Shown piece by piece: positions 25,129-35,057 of a stretch of DNA of 64,000 bases. Under the pieces are notes generated by a model. The model was not told the DNA's origin, did no database searches, and was given only the letters and a program-made list of their open reading frames with translations. Position numbers and translations under genes: made by a program. This DNA comes from Streptomyces antimycoticus (GTDB lineage Bacteria > Actinomycetota > Actinomycetes > Streptomycetales > Streptomycetaceae): positions 5,828,001-5,892,000 of the forward strand of contig NZ_BJHV01000001.1 of assembly GCF_005405925.1 (NCBI RefSeq), read 5' to 3'. Within the stretch, counting starts at the first letter, position 1. Every line of letters begins with the position of its first letter.

Positions 25129-27298
25129 CGCGGCTGATGTCGGTCCCGGCCGCCGCCACGGTGTCGTATCCATAGACCGTGGTGAGGGCGTCACCGCTGA
25201 GCGTCAGTTCGGCGGGGACGCCACCGGGGTCCGTACGCGCCTTGCCCCGCCACAGCACCCGGCCGTCCTCGCGGTCCAGCGCGACCACCCGGCCCGCGGC
25301 GGTGGCCAGATACAGGGCGTTCCGGCGTCCGGACACGACCGGTGAGCCCAGCCACTCCACCTCCGTCGCCTCGCTCCACAGCCGCTTTCCGGCCGTGGTG
25401 ACGGCGGTGACCTCGCCGTTCTGCCGGACGAAGTAGAGCGTGTCGCCCACCAGAGTGGGCCTGGTCTGCTGGGCGGAGAGCCCCTCGGGCAGCTTCACCC
25501 GGCGCGCCGGTCCGCCGTCCGGGGAGAGGAAGAGCAGATCGGTGTAGTCGAAGCTGTCGTGGTCGCCCTGCTCCAGATAGAGAAGGTCCCCCGAGCGCTC
25601 GGCCAGGGATACGCCCGCATTCGGCGTGCCGATCCGCCGGGGCGCCCCCGTGGTGGGGGACAGGGCGTAGAGCCGGCTCGGAGTGTCCGGGGCGGCGCGA
25701 TCCTCCATCGGTCTGCAGTCGGCGAGGGGGCGTCCGGCCACCACATCGGGGGAGCAGGTCAGCCCGCGGCCGACCCGGCGCGACCAGAGCATGTCGCCGG
25801 TGCGCGCGTCCACGGCCTGGAAGGTCTCCTCGTCCCAGCTCTGGGTGAGCACGGCGGGTTGACGTCCTCGCCGGAACACCGCGCCCTGGTCGGCGCCGCC
25901 GATGTCGGTCTTCCAGACCCGCTCACCGTCGCTGGTGCGGTAGCCCTCCAGCCGGGCCGTTCCGTCCGAGCGTCCGACGGTGCCCAGGACGAGGCCGTCG
26001 ACCACACCGATCAGCGCGTCCGGCTTGGTCGGCCGGTGCCAGGTCACGCGCCCCCGGGCGTCCAGCCGGGTGAGCGCGATACCGGAACCGCCGCAGTACA
26101 GCTCGGTGCCCGAGGCGAGACAGCGCCGGCCGCTCAGCCCGTTGACCGTCTGCGGAGTGCCTTCGACGCGGGTCACGACGTCGTCGTCACCGGGCTCGGT
26201 GAGCGTGCGCTGCCAGGGGCGCCATCCGGACGGGAGCGAGGCGTCCCGCGATGAGCCGGTGGCGGGGCGGGCGTCCGGCCGGTCGCCGGATCCGGACCCG
26301 GCCTTGAGGACGACGACCCCTCCTGCGACCGCGGCGACCAGGCCCGCGGCCACTCCGGCGGCCACCAAGGCGCGGCGGCGCGGGAGACGGGGGCGGCGGG
26401 GCGCGCGGCCGACCTCCGTGGGCACGGCGACGGCGCCCTCGGAATCGACGGCACCTGTGCCGTGATCGTCCGTAACGTCCTCGTTGGCGTCCTCGTCGGG
26501 CAGCGTCCGCAGCCGCTCCAGCAGCTCGTCAAGCCCGGGACGTGCGGACGGCTCCTTGCTGAGGCAGTCCGCGACCGCGTCGCGCAACGGCCCGGTCACC
26601 GCGTCCAGTTCCGGCGGCTCGTGCACCACGTGATACGCGGTCATATACGGGCTGTCCGCGTCGAACGGGCTCTGTCCGGTCGCCGCGAACACCACCACCG
26701 TCGCCAGCGAGAACACATCGGACTCCGGTCCGACCTCCCGCGGATCGCGCAGCTGCTCCGGCGACATGAACGGGGGCGTGCCCATGACCCGGCCCGTCAT
26801 GGTCAGGGTCTGGTGGTCCGCCGCCCGGGAGATGCCGAAGTCGATGACGCGGGGGCCCTCTTCGGACAGCACGATGTTGGCCGGTTTCAGATCCCGGTGC
26901 ACCACACCCGCCCGATGGATGTCCCGCAACGCCTCCACCAGCCCGATCGCCAGCCGCCGCAGCTCGGCGCCGCGCAGCGGACCGTTCGCCGCGACCCGCT
27001 CGGCGAGGGTGCGGCCGGGGACGTACGAGGTCGCCATCCACGGCAGTACGGCGTGGGGGTCGGCGTCCACGACGGCCGCGGTGAACGCGCCGCTGACCCG
27101 CCGGGCGGCCGCGATCTCCTGCCGGAACCGCACCCGGAACTCGTCGTCATCGGCGAACTGCTGATGCACCACCTTCAGCGCCAGTTGCCGCCCCGACTGG
27201 GAATGGGCCAGATAGACGGTGCCCATCCCGCCGCGGCCGAGCCGCCGTTCGAGCGCGTAGCCTCCGATGGACTCCGGGTCCCCGGCGCGCAGTGCCAT
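25112..27298 (-). CDS. Membrane Ser/Thr protein kinase with beta-propeller sensor (copy 1)
   Basis: A 728-residue Hanks-type kinase. The kinase domain (~14-270) has GRGGMGTVY, Lys42 in [24 protein letters not shown] and [10 protein letters not shown]. An acidic linker leads to one TM (~[20 protein letters not shown]). The extracytoplasmic ~350 residues contain repeated PQQ-like blades, for example [15 protein letters not shown] and [17 protein letters not shown], implying a beta-propeller that senses a ligand. The ATG at 27298 has GGGGAAG upstream. A paralogue lies immediately upstream on the same strand. It ends inside the convergent ilvD gene. Confidence 0.92.
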   Translation of the reverse strand: MALRAGDPESIGGYALERRLGRGGMGTVYLAHSQSGRQLALKVVHQQFADDDEFRVRFRQEIAAARRVSGAFTAAVVDADPHAVLPWMATSYVPGRTLAERVAANGPLRGAELRRLAIGLVEALRDIHRAGVVHRDLKPANIVLSEEGPRVIDFGISRAADHQTLTMTGRVMGTPPFMSPEQLRDPREVGPESDVFSLATVVVFAATGQSPFDADSPYMTAYHVVHEPPELDAVTGPLRDAVADCLSKEPSARPGLDELLERLRTLPDEDANEDVTDDHGTGAVDSEGAVAVPTEVGRAPRRPRLPRRRALVAAGVAAGLVAAVAGGVVVLKAGSGSGDRPDARPATGSSRDASLPSGWRPWQRTLTEPGDDDVVTRVEGTPQTVNGLSGRRCLASGTELYCGGSGIALTRLDARGRVTWHRPTKPDALIGVVDGLVLGTVGRSDGTARLEGYRTSDGERVWKTDIGGADQGAVFRRGRQPAVLTQSWDEETFQAVDARTGDMLWSRRVGRGLTCSPDVVAGRPLADCRPMEDRAAPDTPSRLYALSPTTGAPRRIGTPNAGVSLAERSGDLLYLEQGDHDSFDYTDLLFLSPDGGPARRVKLPEGLSAQQTRPTLVGDTLYFVRQNGEVTAVTTAGKRLWSEATEVEWLGSPVVSGRRNALYLATAAGRVVALDREDGRVLWRGKARTDPGGVPAELTLSGDALTTVYGYDTVAAAGTDISRVSRDG

Positions 27299-27341
27299 TT
27301 CTGTTCTTCCCCCAACGAGCCACGATCCGGCGGTCAACGCA

Positions 27342-27486
27342 ATCCAGCCCCTCCGGCGCTCGAGGAGCGGGTCAATTCAGCCCCTCCGGCGTTTGAGGAG
27401 CGGGGCCCAGGGTGGAGCCCCCTGGCAACGTATCCAGCCCCTCCGGCGTTTGAGGAGCCGGGTCCGGGGGCGGAGCCCTTGGTACG
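27342..27486. repeat. Three tandem copies of the Streptomyces CAGCCCCTCCGGCG element
   Basis: Copies begin near 27343, 27376 and 27432. Each starts with CAGCCCCTCCGGCG, continues with TTTGAGGAG or CTCGAGGAG, and is followed by a G-rich tail that can fold. A fourth copy sits at 10598. These elements are frequent between Streptomyces genes. Here they fill the spacer between two kinase paralogues. Confidence 0.8.
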
Positions 27487-27583
27487 GGAAGGGGCGGGTA
27501 GGGGAAAGCACCGATATGCGGCCCCGCCGCGTGGCCCGCCGGACCCCGGTAGCCCCGGATCGCGCCGGCGCCCCTGCCGTGGC

Positions 27584-29985
27584 TCACCAGCCAGCCGGAT
27601 CCCGCCCGTCCACCGCGAACACCGTGCCGTCCGAGGCAGTCGCGAACACCTTGCCACCCGCCACCACCGGTGCAGGCATCAGATCCAGAAAGCCACGCCC
27701 CGCCGCGCCCCGCGCGAACGGCGCGTCTCGCCGATCACCTCGCCCCGCTCGGCGTCCACGGCCAGCAACCGTCCGTCGGCCGCCGAGAAGTACAGCCGTC
27801 CGTCCGCCACCACCAGCGGCGATGCGTTGGCCACCGAGGTCTCCAGACGCCAGAGCCGCGCCTGCGCCGAGCCCTCGCGCCCGGTGTCGACGGCCACCAA
27901 CCCGCCGTCCGCGCCCAGCACATACACCCGGTCGCCGCTGCTGACGGCACTGGTCGCGGACACCGGCGCGGACAGCGCGACCCGCCGCGCCGTACGCCGC
28001 CTTGGGTCGTAGCGGACGACGGCGGTGGTACGGGTCTGGGTGTCCGTCTCGGTCAGCAGCAGCACTCCGCCGGGGCCGCTCCCGGCCGGGGTCAGGTTGC
28101 CGCTGAGCGAGGCGCGCCAGCGCGTGTCACCACGCACCGTGTCCACCGCCGTGACCAGCGTGTGCGCGCCATCGTCCGCGGTGGTCACGGCGTACGCCGT
28201 GCGGCCGTCGCCGTACGAGGAGAAGGCGGGCCGGGCGTGGCCGGGCAGCCGATGGCTCCAACGCTTTTTGTTCGTCGCGCCGTTCACCGCCGTGACCGTG
28301 CCGTCCGGCGCGGCCAGCAGCACGGTGTCGCCCGAGGCGTAGACCCCGCCGTCGTAATGGGACACCTCGCGGCTCCAGCGGACGTCGTGGGTCGTGGGGT
28401 CGAGCGCCCGCAGCCGCTTACCGTCCGGGGAGACCGTCCGCACCAGACCGCCGGAGAACACGGGAGGGGAGATCGCCTCGCCGTCGCCCGGGCTCCCCGC
28501 CGCGGACGGCCGGGACCAGACCACCCGGCCGTCGTCCGGATCGACCCGGGCGGCCTCGATACCGCGCCGAGCGCAGTACAGCGCGCCCGCTCCGTACGAG
28601 CAGAACGCGGGCCGCACCCCGAGCCCGCGGCCTTTCCGACGTCCAGCCCCGTGGTCCAGGGGCGCCACGCCTCCGCGGTCGCCGCGCTGTTCCGCGGCTG
28701 CCGCCCGCCGGACGCGTCCGCGTCGCCGAACGGGCGCAGCGCGACGAGCGCGCCCGCGCCCAGCAGCACGAGGGCCGCGAGCCCGGACAGGGCCCACCGC
28801 CGAATCCCCCGGCGCCGCACCACCGGCCGGTCGGCCCTGGACTCGCCCGCCACGGGTCTGTCCGCCACCGGCCCGTCGGCCACCGGCCCATACGCCACGG
28901 ACCCGTCCGCCACGGACCCGTCCGCCACGGACCCGTCCGCCACGAGCCCGCCCGGCACCGACTCGGGCTCGTCCGCCACCGGTTCCGGCTCGGCCTTCGT
29001 GTCCTTCATGAGCCGGCGCGCGGGCTCGGAGCCCGCCTTCACATGCGTATCCGTGACGCCGCCGACCTGCTCCCCGCGACCGCCCGGCAGGGAGTGCGGC
29101 TCCGGCGTCCGCTGCTGCGGCACCAGCGGGACGGGCCCGCGTGGCGCCGGCGGATGGGGGCCGCGGACGGCGCGCAGGACCGTCATCAGGGCGTCGGGCG
29201 TGGGGCGGTCCTCGGGGTTCTTGGCCAGACACCGCTGGATCAGCGGCAGCAGCTCATCCGGCACCCCCGCCAGATCCGCCTCGTCGTGCACCACCTGGTA
29301 CGCCACGATGTACGGGCTCTCGGACTCGAACGGCCCCCGCCCGGTGGACGCGTGCACCAGCAGCGAGCCCAGCGCGAACACATCCGCCGCCGGGCCCACC
29401 GCACGCGGCCGCTGGAACTGCTCCGGCGCCATGAACGGCGGAGTGCCGATCAACTGCCCCGTCTCGGTGCGCAGTTCGCTGTCGGACGGCCGCGAGATGC
29501 CGAAGTCGATGACCTTCGGGCCGTCCGCCGCGAGCAGCACATTGCTCGGCTTGAGATCGCGGTGCACCACGCCCACCCGATGGATGTCCCGCAGCGCCTC
29601 CGCGAGCCCGCGGCCAGCCGCACCGTCTCGTCCGGCGGCAACGGGCCGCTCCGCTTGACGTGTTCGGCGATGGTCGGGCCGGGGATGTAGAGGGTGGCCA
29701 TCCAGGGCCTCGGCCCTCCGGGTCGGCGTCCACCACGGGCGCCGTGAACGCGCCGCTGACTCGCCGGGCGGCCGCCACCTCCTGCCGGAACCGCGCCCGG
29801 AACTCGGGGTCTTCGGCGTACTCGGCATGGACGACCTTCACCGCGAGGCGCCGTCCCGAGGGCGAGCGGGCCAGATGGACCACGCCCATGCCACCCGCTC
29901 CGAGGCGTGCCTCGAGCCGGTACTGCCCGGCGTATTCCGGATCCTCCGCTTCCGCGCCCGTCCCGGCTCTGTGCACCGGCGGCAT
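27584..29985 (-). CDS. Membrane Ser/Thr protein kinase with beta-propeller sensor (copy 2, four frame breaks)
   Basis: About 800 residues once four missing bases are restored (near 29712-29716, 29604-29608, 28621-28625 and 27698-27701). The kinase part shows [40 protein letters not shown] and GTPPFMAPEQ. A linker with repeated short VADG-type units precedes one TM (~WALSGLAALVLLGAGALVAL) and a PQQ-like propeller (YCARRGIEAARVDPDDGRVV and later blades), ending ATASDGTVFAVDGRDPAGW. It is a close paralogue of copy 1. All breaks are single-base losses in GC runs, so I treat it as one gene. The start is the ATG at 29985. Confidence 0.82.
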
Positions 29986-30064
29986 GCCCCACCCCCGTGA
30001 ATTCGGCCGCATTCGCGACTCGGCGAGCCTAGTCGATGACACGTGCGAGCCTTGTTAGCCTCCG

Positions 30065-30090
30065 CATGTCGTGTCACTTCACACGACATG
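30065..30090. promoter_or_regulatory. Perfect 10-bp inverted repeat before the SH3 gene
   Basis: CATGTCGTGT at 30065-30074 and ACACGACATG at 30081-30090 with a 6-bp spacer. It lies in the divergent space between kinase copy 2 and the SH3 protein gene, 41 bp before the start codon, where a repressor dimer could act. Nearby sequence is AT-richer than its surroundings. Confidence 0.65.
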
Positions 30091-30131
30091 TGCACAACTT
30101 CGGAAAGAAGTTCAACGGGGGAGGGGCCGTC

Positions 30132-30467
30132 ATGGCCATTGAAGAGACCGCGGAAACCGTCGCCACCACCGACGCCGCACACGCCACCGAAGCCGCCGAC
30201 GTCGAGACCACCGCCGGAGCGATCACCTATCCGACCGCGCCCGGCTACCAGGTGAACGTCCGCAGCGGGCCCGGCACCAACCACAGAGTCGTCAAGGTGC
30301 TGCCGTACAACACCCGGGTCCCCATCCGCTGCCAGCGGCACGGCGAGAAGGTGTCCGGACCGTATGGCACCACGGACATCTGGGACAGCATCGCCCCGGG
30401 CCAGTACGTGTCCGACGCGTATGTACGGACCGGCAGCGACGGCTTCGTCACCGTGCCCTGCGGCTGA
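30132..30467 (+). CDS. Small SH3-domain protein
   Basis: A 111-residue protein. The N-terminal ~35 residues are acidic and Ala/Thr-rich with no hydrophobic signal. The C-terminal part is a bacterial SH3 domain: VNVRSGPGTNHRVVKVLPYN, RVPIRCQRHGEKV, then SDAYVRTGSDGFVTVPCG. The ATG at 30132 follows GGGGGAGG. Bacterial SH3 domains usually bind peptidoglycan outside the cell, so the missing signal peptide is odd; it may be exported another way or act inside. It is divergent from a Ser/Thr kinase, and its N-terminal Thr cluster could be a phosphorylation target (speculative). Confidence 0.8.
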   Translation: MAIEETAETVATTDAAHATEAADVETTAGAITYPTAPGYQVNVRSGPGTNHRVVKVLPYNTRVPIRCQRHGEKVSGPYGTTDIWDSIAPGQYVSDAYVRTGSDGFVTVPCG

Positions 30468-30482
30468 CCCACGGCCGGAGCG

Positions 30483-30526
30483 CAACTGACCCCCGGAGCC
30501 GCGAGGGCGGCGCCGGGGGCCAGTTG
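30483..30526. terminator. Bidirectional hairpin terminator
   Basis: 14-bp arms (30483-30496, 30513-30526) with one mismatch, between the convergent SH3 and SulP genes. Confidence 0.75.
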
Positions 30527-30557
30527 ACGGAAGGGGGCGTGTCCCCCGGGCGGGCCG

Positions 30558-32090
30558 TTACGCCGGGACCTGCTCCTCCACGGCGGCGTCCCGCTTGACC
30601 ACCGCGTTGTGCCGCTCGGTCCAGGTGGCCAGCGCCATCTCACAGGCGTGGTCCACATGGCGCAGCCCGGTCAGGTCGAGCTCGACCTCCCGCTCACGGG
30701 GCAGCCCCTCCAGCTCGTCCAGCAGCTTGGGCAGCCGCAGGAAGGTCGCGTGACCGCGCACCCGGACGTGCAGGGGCTTGTCGCCGGCACCGTCGCCGTC
30801 CTCGCGCCCGCTGACCTCGACATGCACATGCGAGGTCTCCCAGGCCGTCTTGGCCACGGCCATCAGCAGACCGATGATCACGCCCTCGAACATATTGGTG
30901 ATCACGATCGCGCCGGCGGTGACGACCAGGATGATCGCCTCACCGCGGTGGGTCCGCCACAGCGGCACCAGGTCCTTGGTCGGGATCAGCTTCCAGCCGG
31001 AGTACACCAGCACACCGGCGAGCGTCGCGACCGGGATGATGCCCAGGGCCGACGGGAAGAGCACCGCGAAGATGAGCAGCCACACACCGTGCAGCACCCG
31101 TGACGCCTTCGTCTTGGCGCCGGCGTGCACATTGGCCGCGCTCCGCACGATCACCGCGGTCATCGGCAGGGCGCCGAGGACACCGCACACCGCGTTGCCC
31201 GCGCCCTGCGCCATGAGCTCCTTGTCGTAGTTGGTGCGCGGACCGTCGTGCAGCCGGTCCACGGCCGCGGCGCTGAACAGGCTCTCGGCCGAGGCGATCA
31301 GCGTGAAGGCGAGCACGGTGCCGATGACGCCCACCTCGGCGAGCGCCTGGAACTCACCGCCGCCGGGCGGCTGGATGGCGTCCAGCAGACCCTTGACCTC
31401 GACCCGCGCGATCGGCAGGTCGAAGATCACGGTCGAGGCCGTGGCGAGCGCGACGGCCGCCAGCGGCGCGGGCAGCACCTTGGCGCCCTTGCGGAAACGC
31501 GGCCACAGCACCAGGACGGCGATGGTGCCGACGCCCACGGCGACCGCCTTCAGAGCGTCGCCGGAACCGGCCACGTCCCCGATGAGCTCCGGAATGCCGA
31601 AGATCTTGTCGAGCCCGCTGGTCGGCGCCTTGGCATCGGCGAGCGCGTAGAGCTGCCCGGCGATCAGCACGAGGCCGATGCCCGCGAGCATGCCCTGCAC
31701 CACGGCGACGGAGATCGCCCGGAACCAGCGGCCGAGGCCGAGCGCGCCCATGGTCAGCTGCAGCAGTCCGGAGATCAGGACGAGAACGCCGAGTGCGGCG
31801 ACGCCGTATTGCTCCACGGCCTCGTACACCAACACGGTCAGACCGGCGGCCGGGCCGGAGACCTGCAGGCTGCTGCCCGGCAGGAAACCGGTGACCAGCC
31901 CGCCGACGATGCCGGTGATCAGGCCGAGCTCGGCCGGAACACCCGAGGCCACCGCCACCCCCACGCACAGGGGCACGGCGACGAGGAAGACGACGAGAGA
32001 AGCGGTGAAGTCGGCGCGGAATGTTCCGGCGCCGGATGAGCCTGAGGTGCCTCCGGCACCACGGAAACGGTCAAGGAGAGAGTTTCGCAT
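30558..32090 (-). CDS. SulP-family anion transporter with STAS domain
   Basis: A 510-residue transporter (SLC26/SulP) for sulfate, bicarbonate or similar anions. About 12 hydrophobic segments follow the start RADFTASLVVFLVAVPLCVG, with the SulP signature region FLPGSSLQVSGPAAGLTVLV and AGAGNAVCGVLGALPMTAVI. The C-terminal ~120 residues form a STAS domain (LHVRVRGHATFLRLPKLLDE, EVELDLTGLRHVDHAC). The ATG at 32090 has GGAGG 10 nt upstream. No carbonic-anhydrase gene is adjacent, so the anion remains open. Confidence 0.92.
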   Translation of the reverse strand: MRNSLLDRFRGAGGTSGSSGAGTFRADFTASLVVFLVAVPLCVGVAVASGVPAELGLITGIVGGLVTGFLPGSSLQVSGPAAGLTVLVYEAVEQYGVAALGVLVLISGLLQLTMGALGLGRWFRAISVAVVQGMLAGIGLVLIAGQLYALADAKAPTSGLDKIFGIPELIGDVAGSGDALKAVAVGVGTIAVLVLWPRFRKGAKVLPAPLAAVALATASTVIFDLPIARVEVKGLLDAIQPPGGGEFQALAEVGVIGTVLAFTLIASAESLFSAAAVDRLHDGPRTNYDKELMAQGAGNAVCGVLGALPMTAVIVRSAANVHAGAKTKASRVLHGVWLLIFAVLFPSALGIIPVATLAGVLVYSGWKLIPTKDLVPLWRTHRGEAIILVVTAGAIVITNMFEGVIIGLLMAVAKTAWETSHVHVEVSGREDGDGAGDKPLHVRVRGHATFLRLPKLLDELEGLPREREVELDLTGLRHVDHACEMALATWTERHNAVVKRDAAVEEQVPA

Positions 32091-32266
32091 GAGGGTTGCC
32101 TCCAGTGCGCCCCGTCACCGGCTCATGGGCAGGCGGGGGCACGGCATAGCGCTACGTCAGTGGGATCGATGGAATCGGTCGCTGGCGGTTGAGATCGCTT
32201 GCGCGAGAAGCGTGAAAAGCGCGGAGATGGTGCGAGACGAACCGCCGGGCTACGGCGGTGTAGCTC

Positions 32267-32653
32267 TCAGCAGCGGAAGATCTGGAGAATGACGGGCAGC
32301 TCGCCCGATCTCGACACCGGAACGGCTTGCCGTTCGGTGACCGATGTGGAGATGGCGGTACGCGGCACCGGAACACCGGTGTCGCAACCGCACACACATC
32401 CGTATTTGCCGCTCGGTGTGGGAGCGGTCAGCGGGGCTCGTCCGCGAAGCCCCTTGCAGTCTTCTGTTCCGTTGTCGCCGTGCGCGGAGACCCATGATTC
32501 CGTGGCCTGCCGCAGATCGGCCGAAGCGGTGACGCTGCTCGTTTCGGGATGGATGACCTGCGCGGACGCGCAATCAGCCGCGATGAAGAGGGCAAGCAAC
32601 ACGGCTACCGCCGTTACCAGTGCGTGAGCGGTATGCCGAATGCTCCTCACCAT
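32267..32653 (-). CDS. Small secreted cysteine-containing protein, unknown
   Basis: A 128-residue predicted secreted protein. The signal peptide is MVRSIRHTAHALVTAVAVLL followed by ALFIAADCASA and a cleavage site. The mature ~95 residues include KYGCVCGCDTGVPVPRTAIS and a C-terminal Cys, so disulfides or metal binding are likely. The ATG at 32653 has a strong GGGAGGGGG site. I do not recognise the family. It sits upstream of and in line with the SulP gene, separated by 176 bp. Confidence 0.65.
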   Translation of the reverse strand: MVRSIRHTAHALVTAVAVLLALFIAADCASAQVIHPETSSVTASADLRQATESWVSAHGDNGTEDCKGLRGRAPLTAPTPSGKYGCVCGCDTGVPVPRTAISTSVTERQAVPVSRSGELPVILQIFRC

Positions 32654-32960
32654 CGCCCCCTCCCGTACGTATAGACACCGACCCCCATTGTGTCCATGAG
32701 ACTGTGACCATTTGCAAGTCGATATGTAACCAACTTGTGAACTCGGAGTCATCGAACAGGACTGCTCGGTTCCGGGCGCCCCCATAGGCGCGGGCGCAAA
32801 GCGGCCTCCCGGGCACGCCGGATGGCGCGAAAATTTTAATTCATCGAACGACGAATAAGTAATTCATAAGAGCCGTAGGGAATAGGCCACCCGTGGGAAG
32901 ATGGCGGAGAACACACATGCAGCACAGCACGACCCGCTCAGGTATGAGGAGAGCCGCACT
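32654..32960. other. Divergent spacer between secreted protein and proC
   Basis: 307 bp. An AT-rich patch at ~32828-32873 contains AATTCAT twice in direct orientation and probably includes promoter elements for proC. There is no convincing coding sequence; short frames here lack ribosome sites. Confidence 0.4.
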
Positions 32961-33769
32961 ATGACGGAGAAGGTCGCCGTGCTCGGCACGGGAAAGATTG
33001 GCGAGGCCCTTCTCAGCGGAATGATCCGAGGTGGCTGGTCGCCGTCCGACCTCCTGGTGACGGCCCGCCGCCCCGAGCGAGCCGAGGAGCTCCGCTCACG
33101 CCACGGCGTCGAGGCCGTCTCCAACGCCGAGGCCGCCAAATCCGCCGACACCCTCATCCTCACCGTCAAACCGCAGGACATGGGCGCCCTGCTCGATGAG
33201 CTCGCCCCGCACGTCCCCGCCGACCGGCTGGTGATCTCCGGCGCCGCCGGCATCCCACCTCCTTCTTCGAGGCGCGCTTGGCCGCCGGCACCCCGGTCGT
33301 CCGTGTGATGACCAACACCCCCGCACTGGTCGACGAGGCCATGTCCGTCATCTCGGCGGGTAGCCACGCCACCGAGGAGCACCTCGCCCACACCGAGGCG
33401 ATCTTCGGCGGCGTCGGCAAGACGCTGCGCGTTCCCGAGTCCCAGCAGGACGCCGCGACCGCCCTCTCCGGCTCCGGCCCGGCCTACTTCTACTTCCTCG
33501 TGGAGGCCATGACCGACGCGGGCATCCTGCTGGGCCTGCCCCGCGACAAGGCCCATGACCTGATCGTCCAGGCGGCCATCGGCGCCGCGGTAATGCTGCG
33601 CGACAGCGATCAGCACCCGGTCAAGCTCCGGGAGGCCGTGACCTCCCCGGCGGGCACCACGATCAACGCCATCCGTGAGCTCGAGAGCCACGGTGTGCGC
33701 GCCGCGCTGATCGCCGCGCTGGAGGCGGCCCGCGACCGCAGCCGCGAACTCGCCTCCGGCAACGGCTGA
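32961..33769 (+). CDS. proC: Pyrroline-5-carboxylate reductase ProC (sequence frameshift)
   Basis: A ~269-residue enzyme for the last step of proline synthesis. Rossmann motif VLGTGKIGEALLSGMI; later VRVMTNTPALVDEAMSVIS; and the C-terminal signature GSGPAYFYFLVEAMTDAGI with VTSPAGTTINAI. The ATG at 32961 follows GAGGAGA. One C is missing at 33254-33256 (ATCCCACC, expected ATCCCCACC). The frame resumes with TSFFEARLAAGTPVVRVM. Both parts are otherwise intact, so the gene is very probably functional. Confidence 0.95.
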
Positions 33770-33827
33770 CGCCGACCGGCCGGGCGCCCGCCGCTCTGAT
33801 CAGGCGACCGGCGCCCTGCCGCTTCGG

Positions 33828-34847
33828 TCAGGCAGGCGGCAGCAGCCCGACCGCCGCATACGCCTCGTCCACCCGGGGCCGGGCCAGCCCGCGCGCCCGC
33901 TCGGCCCCGGCCCGCAGCACCCCGTCCATATAAGTGGGGTCGGCGCACAGCTCCGCGTGCCGGGCCTGAAGCGGCCGCAGCACCTCCAGCACCGCCTCCG
34001 CCGTGGCACCCTTCAGCGCCCCGTACGAGCTGAACTCCTCGGCCAGCACCTCCGGCTTTCCATCGGTGCACGACGCGAGCACATCCAGCAGGTTGGCCAC
34101 CCCCGGCTGCTCCGTCCGGTCGTACCGCACCTCGGTTCCGCTGTCGGTGACGGCCCGCATGATCTTCTTCCGCACCGCATCCGGCTCATCGAGCAGATAG
34201 ACGATGCCCGCCGTCTCCGCATGCGACTTCCCCATCTTCGAGGTGGGGTCCTGCAGATCCATCACCCGCGCCGAGACCCGCGGCTGAGTGGCCCGGGGAA
34301 CGGTGAAGACCGGTCCGTACCGCTGGTTGAACCGCTGCGCCAGATCCCGGGCGAGCTCGACATGTTGCGTCTGGTCCTCGCCGACGGGCACGTCATGCGT
34401 GCCATAGGCGAGGATGTCGGCCGCCATCAGCGCCGGATAGGTGAGCAGCGACAGCCGTACGCTCCGCCCTCTCGCCTGCTCCCGCACGGCCTTCTCCTTG
34501 TACTGGATCATCCGCCGCATCTCGCCGTCGGTGGCCGTGCACTCCATGAGATAGGACAGCCGCGCGTGCTCATCCACCTGGCTCTGGACGAACAGCGTGC
34601 ACTGCTCGGGATCGAGCCCCGAGGCCAGCAGCAGTGTCGCGGCCTGGCGGGTGAGCCGCCGCACCCGCGCCGGGTCGTGTTCGACCGTGAGCGCGTGCAG
34701 ATCGACGACGCAGAACAGCGCGTCGGCACGGTGCTGGTCCTCCTGAACCCACCGGCGTACGGCCCCGAGGTAGTTGCCGAGGGTCAGATGCCCACTCGGT
34801 TTGATCCCACTGAAGATCCGGCGCCGTGCCGTCTTCGTCTCCGTCAT
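33828..34847 (-). CDS. trpS: Tryptophanyl-tRNA synthetase, attenuator-controlled
   Basis: A 339-residue class I synthetase. The HIGH-type motif is PSGHLTLGNY and the KMSKS-type motif is SKMGKS; VPVGEDQTQHVELARDLAQR is typical of TrpRS. The ATG at 34847 is preceded by GCAGAGAG. Upstream on the same strand is a 13-residue leader peptide with two adjacent Trp codons and alternative hairpins, the arrangement described for the auxiliary, indolmycin-resistant TrpRS1 of S. coelicolor. So this is probably the inducible second TrpRS, with a housekeeping copy elsewhere. Convergent with proC. Confidence 0.93.
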   Translation of the reverse strand: MTETKTARRRIFSGIKPSGHLTLGNYLGAVRRWVQEDQHRADALFCVVDLHALTVEHDPARVRRLTRQAATLLLASGLDPEQCTLFVQSQVDEHARLSYLMECTATDGEMRRMIQYKEKAVREQARGRSVRLSLLTYPALMAADILAYGTHDVPVGEDQTQHVELARDLAQRFNQRYGPVFTVPRATQPRVSARVMDLQDPTSKMGKSHAETAGIVYLLDEPDAVRKKIMRAVTDSGTEVRYDRTEQPGVANLLDVLASCTDGKPEVLAEEFSSYGALKGATAEAVLEVLRPLQARHAELCADPTYMDGVLRAGAERARGLARPRVDEAYAAVGLLPPA

Positions 34848-34919
34848 CTCTCTGCCATCTCCGGCCGTGTCGGGACCGCCGACCCGGCCGGCCGGGCTTC
34901 GCGGGGAGGAGATACGCGA

Positions 34920-34942
34920 ACGGCCGCCGGAGCGGCGGCCGT
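34920..34942 (-). terminator. Attenuator hairpin (arms 3:4) of trpS
   Basis: Perfect 10-bp stem ACGGCCGCCG / CGGCGGCCGT with the 3-nt loop between, 33 bp downstream of the leader stop on the minus strand. An alternative partner for its first arm, GGCGGCC at 34967-34973, would form an antiterminator. There is no T-tract, usual for Streptomyces. Confidence 0.75.
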
Positions 34943-34974
34943 GGTTGCGCATGTGTCGATAGAGGCGGCCGCCG

Positions 34975-35016
34975 TCAGGCGGCCCACCACCGTGGGTGTA
35001 CACATGCGCTCGTCAT
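34975..35016 (-). CDS. Trp-rich leader peptide of trpS
   Basis: A 13-residue frame MTSACVHPRWWAA with tandem Trp codons (34984-34989) just before the stop. The Trp codons overlap the edge of arm 1 (34978-34984), which pairs with 34967-34973. Ribosome stalling at the Trp codons when charged tRNA-Trp is scarce would free arm 2 to pair with arm 3 and prevent the 3:4 terminator. The mechanism is known for S. coelicolor trpRS1; here it is read from sequence. Confidence 0.85.
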   Translation of the reverse strand: MTSACVHPRWWAA

Positions 35017-35057
35017 GCCCTAGACGGTACGCCCTGACGGGGCGTCCGGCCATGAGT

